Under the pieces are notes generated by a model. That model ran no database searches, was not told where the DNA came from, and saw only the letters and a list, made by a program, of their open reading frames with translations. A stretch of DNA of 43,961 bases. It comes from Streptomyces sp. CBMA123. Lineage in GTDB: Bacteria > Actinomycetota > Actinomycetes > Streptomycetales > Streptomycetaceae. The stretch lies in NCBI RefSeq assembly GCF_014596465.1, contig NZ_MECK01000512.1:1-43961 (forward strand). Reading direction: 5' to 3'. Of this stretch, positions 1 through 7,981 are shown in pieces; within the stretch, counting starts at the first letter, position 1, and every line of letters begins with the position of its first letter. The translations under genes were made by a program, and so were the position numbers.

Positions 1-48
1 CGCTTCCCCCGGCTCAAGGAGGCCCTGCTGGCCCGCCGCCGGGCCTGA
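1..48 (+). CDS. C-terminal fragment of an unidentified protein
   Basis: The window opens inside an open frame whose last 15 codons end in RRRA followed by TGA at 46-48. The codons have GC-rich third positions, as real genes here do. The fragment is too short to assign a family. It converges on the GH26 gene, leaving only 17 bases between the two stops. Coding status is inferred from codon use and packing alone. Confidence 0.45.
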   Translation, partial: RFPRLKEALLARRRA

Positions 49-65
49 CCGCGGCCCTCGGCGCG

Positions 66-1280
66 CTAACGACGCGACGGCGTGCCGGCCGCGGACGGGC
101 TGGGCGACGCGCCGGCCGAGGGGCTCGCCGTCGCGCCCGGCAGGGCCGGGGTCCCGGGCGTGGCGGACGGGTTCGGTACGGCGGGGACGCTCGGCACCAC
201 CGGCACGATCGGGGCCGGGGGCACCGTCGGCACCGCCGTCGGCGCCCCCGGCGAACCGGCCATCAGCTGCTTGAACGCCGACGTCGACCGCGGATTGCTC
301 CGGCACTGGAAGAAGCCGTGCGGGCAGTAGTCGGTGACGGTCTGGTAGGCGGTGTCATGGGTGCGCATCCACTCGACCATCCGCCGGACGAACTCGGGGT
401 TGTCGCCGTTGCGGAACAGCCCCCACTCCGGGTACGAGACCGGCTTGCCGCGCTTGGCCGCGAACTCCACCTGGTCCTGCAGGCCGTACGGCTCGCGCAC
501 GTAGTCGTCGAAGGTGCTCCCGGCCGGCTGGTCGTAGCTGTCCATGCCGATGATGTCGACCACGTCGTCGCCGGGGTAGCACTTGGTCCACGGGATGGCG
601 TCCAGGCCCCGGGTGGGGGCGAAGTCGAAGCGGAACCGCTGCCCGGGCACCGAGCGCATCACCCCGACGATCCGGCGCCAGTACGCCTTCCACGCGGTCG
701 GGTCGGGCTTGCAGCGGTGGGTGTAGGTGACGCCGTTCATCTCCCAGCCGAGGGTGATCACGGTGTCCGCGCCGCCGAGCGCCACCAGCCGGCGGGCGAG
801 CCGGAGGAAGTGGCTGTCGAAGTCCCCGCGCGCGCCCTGGCCGAGCAGCTTGGCGACCTGGCCGTCCGGCAGGTTCGCCTCGTTGGGCACCAGCATCGGC
901 ACGCCGAGCACGAGCAGCCGGGACGGGTCGGCCAGCCGCCACTGCGACCACAGGCCGAGCACCACCGGCTCGCCCTCGATGTCCGCCCAGCCGTTGCCCG
1001 CCAGGTAGGTGTGGCCGACCTGCATGTTGGCGCCGCCCAGCCACTGGGCGTACTTGCCGATCTGCGGGATGTAGTCGTCCCAGGAGCCGACGAAGGCGCC
1101 GAACGGGGGCTCGTGCTTGGGCCGTTGGACCGGCGGGCGGGATGCCGCGCCGCGCGGCTCGAAGGCGTCCGAGGAGAGGCCGTGCCGGTCGGTCTGGCTG
1201 AGCGGCGTCCCGGCCGGGACACTGGCCGTGGCCAGCAGCAGCAGAGCGGCGGCGGCCAGCGTCAGGCGGCCGATGCGCAT
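66..1280 (-). CDS. secreted glycoside hydrolase family 26-like (beta-mannanase-like) protein
   Basis: A 404-residue protein starting at ATG 1280 with a GGAGGAGAG ribosome site just upstream; an in-frame start 22 codons earlier lacks one. Residues 1-24 form a signal peptide (short basic N-terminus, hydrophobic AAAALLLLATA). The catalytic domain covers about 58-340. GWEMNG supplies the probable acid/base Glu180 and YPEWGLF the probable nucleophile Glu285, the two-glutamate layout of clan GH-A enzymes and GH26. The last 60 residues are a Pro/Ala/Ser/Thr-rich low-complexity tail without LPxTG, which may be a cell-wall spacer. Known family members cleave beta-1,4-mannans or related glycans outside the cell; the substrate here is inferred. 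There is no sugar-transport neighbour, so it may act on a cell-surface or environmental glucan. Confidence 0.85.
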   Translation of the reverse strand: MRIGRLTLAAAALLLLATASVPAGTPLSQTDRHGLSSDAFEPRGAASRPPVQRPKHEPPFGAFVGSWDDYIPQIGKYAQWLGGANMQVGHTYLAGNGWADIEGEPVVLGLWSQWRLADPSRLLVLGVPMLVPNEANLPDGQVAKLLGQGARGDFDSHFLRLARRLVALGGADTVITLGWEMNGVTYTHRCKPDPTAWKAYWRRIVGVMRSVPGQRFRFDFAPTRGLDAIPWTKCYPGDDVVDIIGMDSYDQPAGSTFDDYVREPYGLQDQVEFAAKRGKPVSYPEWGLFRNGDNPEFVRRMVEWMRTHDTAYQTVTDYCPHGFFQCRSNPRSTSAFKQLMAGSPGAPTAVPTVPPAPIVPVVPSVPAVPNPSATPGTPALPGATASPSAGASPSPSAAGTPSRR

Positions 1281-1649
1281 GGTCTCTCCTCCGGATGTCG
1301 CGGGAGCGGGGCGGGCGGTGGCGACGTCGACGGACGGTCGCGCCACGCTCGCCGACAGTAGGCCCGGTGGGGGAGGGAGAAGCCGAATGTCACCCTAAAG
1401 TGGGCGATATTCGAACGCCGTCTGCCGCAACACCCGTTCGGCCCGGCCCCGTGTATCAGCTCTGTAACGGTCCGGCGCGGCTTACGGCGCCCGCCCCGGA
1501 GGGCTCCGCCGACCGGCCGGGGAGCCGACGGCGCAGGTGGGCGGGCGGGCGTACCGGACGGGCGCGCACCGTCCGGCGTGCGGTCGACCGGACGCCCGGG
1601 CGGCGATTCCGGGCTGACTCGCCCGCCCGGCGAAAGGTACGCTCCGGCC
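1281..1649. promoter_or_regulatory. divergent promoter region between GH26 and the PQQ-like gene
   Basis: A 369-base intergenic stretch between two outward-facing genes. The part at about 1385-1470 is less GC-rich than its surroundings and probably holds the minus-strand promoter; a TAGGGT-like -10 can be read on the minus strand near 1390-1400 without a good -35. From 1480 to 1650 the DNA is strongly GC-rich and I see nothing coding in it. No clear operator or terminator. Confidence 0.35.
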
Positions 1650-2669
1650 GTGTCCTGGAAGCCGCCGCGCGTACTCACCCCCCGGTCGATCCTGCCTGCC
1701 CTGGCGGTGATGCTGGTCCTTGCGGCCGGTGCTGCGGCGCACGCGAACAAGCCGGTGCCGTTCGGCGACCGGGTGGCGGGGCCGGGCGACGCGGAGGCGA
1801 CGCCGGTGAACTCGCAGTCGGTCAGCTCGGCCGACCTGGACCTCAAGGTGGTCGGCCCCGGCCTGGAGGCCTACCACAAGCAGACCGGCGAGCGGGCCTG
1901 GTCGTACCGCCGCGAGGGCGCCGAGGCGCTCTACCTGGCGATGGCCGGGGACAACGCGATCGTGGTCTGGGACGACGGCCTGGTCACCTCGGTGCGCCCG
2001 GGCGACCACGAGGTGCGCTGGCACCGCGCCGTGCCGGGCCTCGCGGACTACCTGCGCGCCGACGGCGAGCCGGGCGCGGACAAGCGCACCGACGCCCAGC
2101 GCAAGGAGACCGCCGTCCAGCGGGCCGCGGCCGCGCTGCACACCGTCCAGCGGGACGGTTCGCCCTGGCTGGCCGTGGTGACGCCCAACCTGACCATGGG
2201 CCTGCGCGACGTCGACGGCGACCTGCGGTACAACGACCGGCCCTCCAACGGCTGCCTCTTCGACCCGCTGCGCACCGTGCACACCGGCTACGCCGTACTC
2301 ATCCCGCGCACCTGCACCAACAGCAGCGGGGTGCCCGTCTCCGGCGGCATCACCGGCTACCGGCTGGACAGCAACGGCTGGTCGATGATCACCGGCCCGG
2401 CGGCGACGGTGAAGGTGCTGGACAACAGCCGGGTCGAGATCACCGACGGCCCGATCGTGCCGCCCAAGGTCTTCGACACCAAGGCGGCCGCCCCCGAGAC
2501 GGCCTGCGCCAACCCGGACGCGCCGTTCGCGGCGGTCCGGCCGAAGGACGGCTGCGCCGACCCGGCGGCGAGCCCGACGACGACCCCGGCCGCCCCGGCG
2601 GACCAGCCAGCTCCGACGACGGCCCCGGCGGTTTCCGCGAGCGACCAGGCGACCGCGGCCCAGCAGTAG
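1650..2669 (+). CDS. secreted or membrane-anchored PQQ-like beta-propeller-fragment protein
   Basis: A 339-residue protein starting at GTG 1650, preceded by a modest GAAAGG site. Residues 10-32 are a single hydrophobic segment acting as signal or anchor. The body has propeller-like blade motifs, such as LEAYHKQTGERAWSYRRE followed by a strand-rich stretch (DNAIVVWDDGLVTSVRPG), as in PQQ-like or BamB-type repeats. Two cysteines in NGCLFDP and PRTCTNS may be disulfide-bonded. The last 45 residues are a Pro/Ala/Thr-rich tail. It resembles the larger propeller protein at 39049-41013 in architecture (anchor, propeller blades, low complexity) but is shorter. No catalytic residues can be named, and a scaffolding role at the cell surface is inference. 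Confidence 0.7.
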   Translation: MSWKPPRVLTPRSILPALAVMLVLAAGAAAHANKPVPFGDRVAGPGDAEATPVNSQSVSSADLDLKVVGPGLEAYHKQTGERAWSYRREGAEALYLAMAGDNAIVVWDDGLVTSVRPGDHEVRWHRAVPGLADYLRADGEPGADKRTDAQRKETAVQRAAAALHTVQRDGSPWLAVVTPNLTMGLRDVDGDLRYNDRPSNGCLFDPLRTVHTGYAVLIPRTCTNSSGVPVSGGITGYRLDSNGWSMITGPAATVKVLDNSRVEITDGPIVPPKVFDTKAAAPETACANPDAPFAAVRPKDGCADPAASPTTTPAAPADQPAPTTAPAVSASDQATAAQQ

Positions 2670-2686
2670 CCGAGGGTCGGCCGGTA

Positions 2687-2715
2687 CCCCAGGGCGGTAC
2701 GCCCCCGGGGCGTTT
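2687..2715 (+). terminator. hairpin downstream of the PQQ-like gene
   Basis: CCCC-A-GGGCG / CGCCC-(CC)-GGGG around a GTA loop, followed by CGTTT. It ends just before the -10 of the ABC-F leader and so separates the two transcription units. Confidence 0.55.
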
Positions 2716-2727
2716 CGCGCGGCCCGG

Positions 2728-2733
2728 TAGACT
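2728..2733 (+). promoter_or_regulatory. -10 box (TAGACT) of the ABC-F leader transcript
   Basis: TAGACT lies 7 bases before the ATG at 2741, the spacing expected if transcription begins on the A of that ATG, making the first upstream ORF leaderless. No convincing -35 hexamer is visible. Confidence 0.5.
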
Positions 2734-2740
2734 GGCCGTC

Positions 2741-2764
2741 ATGGCTATCTTCTCCGGGCAATAG
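2741..2764 (+). CDS. 7-codon leader peptide MAIFSGQ upstream of the ABC-F gene
   Basis: ATG GCT ATC TTC TCC GGG CAA TAG, a heptapeptide ORF whose start codon probably coincides with the transcription start (TAGACT 7 bases upstream). It lies 116 bases before the ABC-F gene. The intervening RNA can form competing hairpins: a G-rich arm just after the stop (2765-2778) can pair with the C-rich arm near 2845-2855, while CCGGGC-CGCT-GCCCGG at 2830-2845 forms a local stem. Short leader ORFs with alternative structures control several antibiotic-resistance ABC-F genes by ribosome-mediated attenuation; that role here is inference. Confidence 0.5.
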   Translation: MAIFSGQ

Positions 2765-2801
2765 CGGGCGGCGGCGCCCAGTTCCACCGCGCCGACCGCC
2801 G

Positions 2802-2870
2802 ATGAAGCCCCCTTCCCGCTTCCCGCCGCCCGGGCCGCTGCCCGGCCGCCCGCCCACGTCCCAGGAGTAG
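2802..2870 (+). CDS. possible second leader ORF, proline-rich, 22 codons
   Basis: ATG at 2802 opens 22 codons rich in proline, including KPPS, FPPPG and GRPP, and stops with TAG at 2868-2870. The stop abuts the AGGAG ribosome site (2863-2867) of the ABC-F gene, whose ATG is at 2881. Proline runs are slow for ribosomes, and some ABC-F factors (Uup, YfmR) relieve proline-linked stalling, so an autoregulatory role is attractive. However, no ribosome site precedes this ATG and C-rich DNA yields proline codons by chance. Confidence 0.25.
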   Translation: MKPPSRFPPPGPLPGRPPTSQE

Positions 2871-2880
2871 TTCCCAGCCA

Positions 2881-4478
<1,598 letters not shown>

Positions 4479-4577
4479 CCGGAAGTAGACGTCGCCTCCG
4501 CTTTTCGGACCAGAAAATCTAGTCCTTTCGGCGTGTCCGGGAATGAAGAAGACCCGGATTCCGTTTAAGCACTTCCC

Positions 4578-4610
4578 GTCGGCCCGCCACTCGAACGTGG
4601 TCGGGCCGAC
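4578..4610 (+). terminator. hairpin terminator after the ABC-F gene
   Basis: GTCGGCCCGCCAC pairs with GTGG-T-CGGGCCGAC around a TCGAAC loop (13 bp with one bulged T), followed by a pyrimidine-rich stretch. It is the main structure in the 327-base interval 4479-4805, which otherwise shows no credible gene. Confidence 0.55.
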
Positions 4611-4616
4611 GCTGCT

Positions 4617-4767
4617 GATCAGCTCTTTCTCGGTGGACGGCGGCATCCGCCCGGGGGCGTGCACTCTGCGTGAGCGCCCTGGTGCGCTCGGATCACCACC
4701 GCAGGACCACGCATTTGCGACATCGACCTTGTCGAATGGGTGGCCAGGACGCGGTGGATGGGTGATC
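4617..4767. promoter_or_regulatory. cluster of GATC sites upstream of gbn
   Basis: GATC occurs at 4617-4620, 4691-4694 and 4764-4767, three times in 151 bases ahead of the gbn start. In DNA of this composition GATC should appear roughly once per 400 bases. Gbn of S. coelicolor is described as a GATC-binding nucleoid protein, so these are candidate autoregulatory sites. The promoter itself is not obvious. Confidence 0.4.
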
Positions 4768-4805
4768 ATGGGAATCTGACCGAGCAACGCTACGAGGAGG
4801 CACGG

Positions 4806-5039
4806 GTGGCCGAGACTCTGAAAAAGGGCAGCCGGGTGACCGGTGCCGCGCGTGAGAAGCTCGCGGCCGATCTCAAGAAGAAGTACGACTCCGGGGCGAG
4901 CATTCGCGCTCTCGCGGAGGAGACCGGTCGTTCGTACGGCTTCGTGCACCGGATGCTGAGCGAGTCCGGAGTGATCCTCCGGGGCCGCGGCGGTGCCACG
5001 CGGGGCAAGAACAAGGCAACTGCCGGGGCCGGTTCCTGA
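4806..5039 (+). CDS. gbn: small helix-turn-helix nucleoid-associated protein, Gbn-like
   Basis: A 77-residue basic protein starting at GTG 4806 with a strong GAGGAGG site 6 bases upstream. Residues 31-58 (ASIRALAEETGRSYGFVHRM) form a helix-turn-helix of the resolvase/transposase type; the N-terminal 28 residues and the Gly/Arg/Lys-rich C-terminal tail are basic. Size, sequence and its place between an ABC-F gene and an enoyl-CoA hydratase match what I recall of S. coelicolor SCO1839 (Gbn), described as a nucleoid-associated protein that binds GATC and affects sporulation and antibiotic production. Three GATC sites lie upstream and two inside the gene (4869, 4973), consistent with self-binding. 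The identification rests on memory of synteny and the HTH, not on a database search. Confidence 0.8.
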   Translation: MAETLKKGSRVTGAAREKLAADLKKKYDSGASIRALAEETGRSYGFVHRMLSESGVILRGRGGATRGKNKATAGAGS

Positions 5040-5075
5040 CGGTCCGTCGGCCCTGAGCTGGATGGCGCGGCGGCA

Positions 5076-5119
5076 GGACGCCGGCCGAGGAGACGACGGC
5101 TGACCGCAGCCGGGCGTCC
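5076..5119 (+). terminator. nested hairpin after gbn
   Basis: GGACGCC at 5076-5082 pairs with GGCGTCC at 5113-5119, enclosing an inner CGGCTG-ACCG-CAGCCG stem. It is a plausible terminator within the 231-base gap before the enoyl-CoA hydratase gene. There is no T tract. Confidence 0.4.
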
Positions 5120-5270
5120 GCCCTCGGGCCGAGTGGACCGGCCGCCGATCGTCATGTCCGGATCCCGGCCCCGGCGCCCGCTCCGATCTTTCCGAGCCGG
5201 GGCCCTGCCCGTCCCCGTCCAGGTTTGTTACTCTCCGGTAGCCAAGTCCCCCGCCACCGGAGGTTCCCGC

Positions 5271-6077
5271 ATGACCGCCCCCGCCACCGACCCGCAGGCC
5301 CCGAGCTGGGAGCGGGACGGCGTCCGTCTGGAGATCGACGGCGAGCTCGCCGTCGTCACCCTCTGTCAGCCCAAGCGGCGCAACGCCCAGTCGCCCGCGC
5401 TCTGGCGCGCCCTCGCCCAGGCCGGACGCGAGCTGCCCGGCAGCGTGCGGGTGGTGCTGCTGCGCGCCGAGGGCGTCTCCTTCTCGGCCGGACTGGACCG
5501 GGCCATGTTCACCCCCGAGGGCATCCCCGGCGAGCCCACCTTCCTGCAGCTGGCCGGCTCCGCCGACCAGGAGCTGGACGACGCCATCGCCGCCTACCAG
5601 GAGGCCTTCACCTGGTGGCGCCGCGCCGACCTGGTCACCATCGCCGTCGTCCAGGGGCACGCCGTCGGCGCGGGCTTCCAGCTCGCCCTCGGCTGCGACC
5701 TGCGGGTGGTCGCCGACGACGTGCAGTTCGCGATGAAGGAGACCTCGCTCGGGCTCGTCCCCGACCTGGCCGGCACCAAGCCGCTGGTCGAACTCGTCGG
5801 CTACGCCCGGGCGCTGGAGATCTGCGCGACCGGCCGCTGGGTGGGTGCCGAGGAGGCCGCCGCGACCGGGCTGGCCAACCTGGCCGTACCCGGCGCCGAG
5901 CTGGACGCCGCCGCCCGGGACCTCGCCGCCGCCCTGCTGGCCGCGCCGCGCGGGGCCGTGATCGAGACCAAGGCGCTGCTGCAGGGTGCCTCCGGACGGT
6001 CGTACGACGAGCAGCGTTCGGCCGAACGGGTGGCCCAGGCCCGACGACTGCGGGAACTCGCCGGTATCGGCGACTGA
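5271..6077 (+). CDS. enoyl-CoA hydratase/isomerase family protein
   Basis: A 268-residue crotonase-fold protein. It starts at ATG 5271 after CCGGAGG; the earlier in-frame ATGs have no ribosome site and add a non-conserved extension. The conserved core runs from LAVVTLCQPKRRNAQSP through VVLLRAEGVSFSAGLD (first oxyanion strand) to GHAVGAGFQLALGCDLRVVADD (second oxyanion-hole glycine region). Family members hydrate or isomerise acyl-CoAs. The catalytic glutamates of hydratase ECH can only partly be placed: the segment after the second oxyanion loop reads FAMKETSLGLVPDLAGT, where one Glu aligns and the second position carries Asp. The exact substrate is unknown. It is transcribed alone, bounded by hairpins at 5076-5119 and 6095-6134. 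Confidence 0.85.
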   Translation: MTAPATDPQAPSWERDGVRLEIDGELAVVTLCQPKRRNAQSPALWRALAQAGRELPGSVRVVLLRAEGVSFSAGLDRAMFTPEGIPGEPTFLQLAGSADQELDDAIAAYQEAFTWWRRADLVTIAVVQGHAVGAGFQLALGCDLRVVADDVQFAMKETSLGLVPDLAGTKPLVELVGYARALEICATGRWVGAEEAAATGLANLAVPGAELDAAARDLAAALLAAPRGAVIETKALLQGASGRSYDEQRSAERVAQARRLRELAGIGD

Positions 6078-6094
6078 CCTCGGCGTTTCCGCCG

Positions 6095-6134
6095 GGAGGC
6101 CCGGCCCAGGGGAAAGCCCCGGGGCCGGGCCTCC
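6095..6134 (+). terminator. strong hairpin terminator after the enoyl-CoA hydratase gene
   Basis: GGAGGCCCGGCCC pairs perfectly with GGGCCGGGCCTCC. The stem continues across one A-G mismatch into GGGG-AAAG-CCCC, giving about 17 paired bases and an AAAG loop. Confidence 0.75.
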
Positions 6135-6235
6135 GGTGTTTCCGGAGTTCGCTCGGCAGGCGGGGCCCGTGGCGAGATGCCAGAGTTGGGGAGGTTTGCG
6201 ATATAGCTGGAGCCGCTACGAGGGAGATGCGCCCC

Positions 6236-6769
6236 ATGCCTGACACTCCGACGCCCGGGACCCTGCACAAGAACCCCGGCGGTGCGCCGACGCCCGGCCC
6301 GCCCGCCGGCGCCAAGCCAGCGTCCGGCACGGGCGGGGACGGCGGCCGGCCGGTCGGCGAGCGCGGCCGCACGGCGCTGGCGGTCGGCGTGGTGGAGAAG
6401 ATCGCCGGGATGGCCGCCCGCGAGGTCACCGGCATCCACGCGCTGGGATCCGGACTGGCCCGTACCTTCGGCGCGATGCGGGACCGGGTGCCCGGCGGCA
6501 AGTCCAGCATCGGGCGCGGGATCAAGGCCGAGGTCGGCGAGAAGCAGACCGCGATCGACATCGCCCTGGTGGTCGAGTACGGCGTGGTGATCCCCGAACT
6601 CGCCCACCAGGTGCGGGAGAACATCATCGACGCGGTCGAGCGGATGACCGGCCTGGAGGTCGTCGAGGTCAACATCGCGGTCAACGATGTCCACCTCCCG
6701 GACGAACCGGAGTTCGAGGAGGAAGAGGAGCCGGTGACACCGGCGGGGCAGCGGCCCAAGCTCAAGTAG
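6236..6769 (+). CDS. Asp23/Gls24 family envelope stress response protein
   Basis: A 177-residue protein. Residues 1-45 are a Pro/Gly/Ala-rich disordered lead. The Asp23 (DUF322) domain covers about 46-160: VVEKIAGMAAREVTGIHALG, an alternating strand segment, then VIPELAHQVRENIIDAVERMTGLEVVEVNIAVNDVHL. The C-terminus is acidic and then basic. Start ATG 6236 fits the AGGGAG site 9 bases away better than ATG 6227, which sits on it. In Firmicutes Asp23 is a membrane-associated cell-wall stress protein tethered by AmaP. Here it leads five genes whose later members include a second Asp23 domain and AmaP, so a cytoplasmic-face envelope complex is likely by analogy. Confidence 0.88.
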   Translation: MPDTPTPGTLHKNPGGAPTPGPPAGAKPASGTGGDGGRPVGERGRTALAVGVVEKIAGMAAREVTGIHALGSGLARTFGAMRDRVPGGKSSIGRGIKAEVGEKQTAIDIALVVEYGVVIPELAHQVRENIIDAVERMTGLEVVEVNIAVNDVHLPDEPEFEEEEEPVTPAGQRPKLK

Positions 6770-6813
6770 CACCCGGGGTGGGTTCGGTTCGGCGGAGGAC
6801 GAGGGAGTAGCGG

Positions 6814-7005
6814 ATGAACCTGGCCATCGTCGGCCTGGTGGTGGGCATGGCCCTCGGCTTCGCCGGGTACTTCGGCGGGTTCGCGGCGTTCCTGCTGGTG
6901 GCGGCGCTCGGACTGGTCGGCTTTGTGGCAGGGCGTCTGCTGGAGGGCGACATCGACCTCGGCGACCTCGGGGACCTGTTCCGCGGCCGCGACCGGCGGC
7001 GCTGA
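6814..7005 (+). CDS. small two-helix membrane protein of the Asp23 operon (DUF2273-like)
   Basis: A 63-residue protein. Residues 2-22 and 24-44 are hydrophobic, Gly-rich and form two transmembrane helices (VVGMALGFAGYFGG and FAAFLLVAALGLVGFVAGR). The tail is acidic (EGDIDLGDLGDLF) and ends in RGRDRRR. Size, Gly-rich helices and position between two Asp23 genes match the DUF2273 small integral proteins found in asp23-amaP operons; that assignment is inferred from context and profile. Start ATG 6814 has GAGGGAG upstream. Its TGA shares one base with the next start (TGATG), which implies translational coupling. Confidence 0.8.
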   Translation: MNLAIVGLVVGMALGFAGYFGGFAAFLLVAALGLVGFVAGRLLEGDIDLGDLGDLFRGRDRRR

Positions 7006-7352
7006 TGGGGGCCTCCGTCCCGGCCCCCGCCCCCGGTGCGGCGCGCCGGGGGCGGCTTCGGGTCGCCGACCGGGTGTACGAGCGGATCGCCGGGCAGGCC
7101 GCCCGGGAGGTGCTCGCCCAGGCCTGGGCCGGACGGTCCGTGAAGGGGGCGCCGCCCCGGGTGTCGGTGGCCCGGCCGGGCAGCACGGTGACCGTGCGGG
7201 TGGCCGTCGAACTGCCCTTCCCCGGCGACCTCGCGGGCCTCGCCCGGGGCGTGCGGGACCGGGTGGCGGCGCAGGTGGTCGGGCTGACCGGGACGAGGGT
7301 GTCCGAAGTGGTCGTGGTGGTCGAGAAGTTGGTCGCCGGGGGAGCGTGGTGA
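7005..7352 (+). CDS. second Asp23/Gls24-like protein
   Basis: A 115-residue protein that is almost entirely one Asp23/Gls24-type domain: RVADRVYERIAGQAAREVL, a strand pair (PRVSVARPGSTVTVRVAVEL), then GVRDRVAAQVVGLTGTRVSEVVVVVEKL. It lacks the long disordered head and acidic tail of the first copy at 6236-6769 and is more diverged. Its ATG overlaps the preceding stop by one base and its TGA overlaps the next GTG by four, so it is translationally coupled on both sides. The two copies probably form heteromers at the membrane (inference). Confidence 0.82.
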   Translation: MGASVPAPAPGAARRGRLRVADRVYERIAGQAAREVLAQAWAGRSVKGAPPRVSVARPGSTVTVRVAVELPFPGDLAGLARGVRDRVAAQVVGLTGTRVSEVVVVVEKLVAGGAW

Positions 7353-7981
7353 GCACGGAACCGCAGGCCTCCGAACCGGTGGCGTCGGACCGGCCGCCGA
7401 AGGTGCCGCGGCTGTGGGCGGGGCGGGGGGCCGCGGCAGCGCTGGTCGCCACCGTGGTGCTGGTGGTGGCCGGGGCGCTGCTGTACGACGCGGTCGCGGT
7501 GCGGGCCGGGCAGCCGGCCCGGCGGTGGCGGGCACAGATCGCCGACGAGCTGGCCACGCGGCACCTGGACGACCTGTGGGTGCTGGTGGGGGCCGGGGCG
7601 TCGGCCCTGGCCGGGATGTGGCTGCTGTGGCTGGCGTTTGCGCCCGGGCTGCGACGGTGGCTGGTGCTGCGGCCGTACGGGGGGACGGGAGCGGCGATCG
7701 AGCGGGCCGGGATCGGGCACCTGCTGGCGGACCGGGCCGCCGGGCTGGAGGGCGTCGACCAGCTGCGGATCCGGGTCGGGCGGCGGCGGGTGCGGGTGTC
7801 GGTGAGCGGGCCGGTGGATCCGGCCGGGGTGCAGCGGCAGCTGCGGGAGGAGCTGGCGCGGGTCGGGCTGGCGCGGCCGTTGCGGCTGGACGTGCGGAGC
7901 TGGCGCGGGTCGGCCGGGGTGGTGGCGGAGGGTGTGGTGGCGGACGGCGCGCCGGATCGGACTGGGGAGACGGCGGGATGA
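7349..7981 (+). CDS. DUF6286-like two-pass membrane protein of the Asp23 operon
   Basis: A 210-residue protein starting at GTG 7349 inside a GTGA overlap. A short charged cytoplasmic N-terminus leads to transmembrane helix 1 (about 27-48, AAALVATVVLVVAGALLYDAV), an extracytoplasmic loop of 25-30 residues, then helix 2 (about 72-94, LVLVGAGASALAGMWLLWLAF equivalent). The rest, about 95-205, is a soluble region with strand-helix pattern (IGHLLADRAAGLEGVDQLRIRVG..., VQRQLREELARVGLARPLRLDV) resembling an Asp23-type alpha/beta domain in layout. I recall this arrangement as DUF6286 proteins of Streptomyces. Function is unknown; context points to anchoring or organising the Asp23 proteins. Confidence 0.75.
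   Translation: MSTEPQASEPVASDRPPKVPRLWAGRGAAAALVATVVLVVAGALLYDAVAVRAGQPARRWRAQIADELATRHLDDLWVLVGAGASALAGMWLLWLAFAPGLRRWLVLRPYGGTGAAIERAGIGHLLADRAAGLEGVDQLRIRVGRRRVRVSVSGPVDPAGVQRQLREELARVGLARPLRLDVRSWRGSAGVVAEGVVADGAPDRTGETAG

Noticed and set aside
82..330. 82-codon plus-strand frame inside the GH26 gene
   Set aside because: It lies over the Pro/Ala tail of GH26 in antisense, hence a Gly/Val-rich composition artefact.
4543..4779. 78-codon frame between ABC-F and gbn
   Set aside because: Codon use does not match neighbours, it runs through the terminator hairpin and has no ribosome site.
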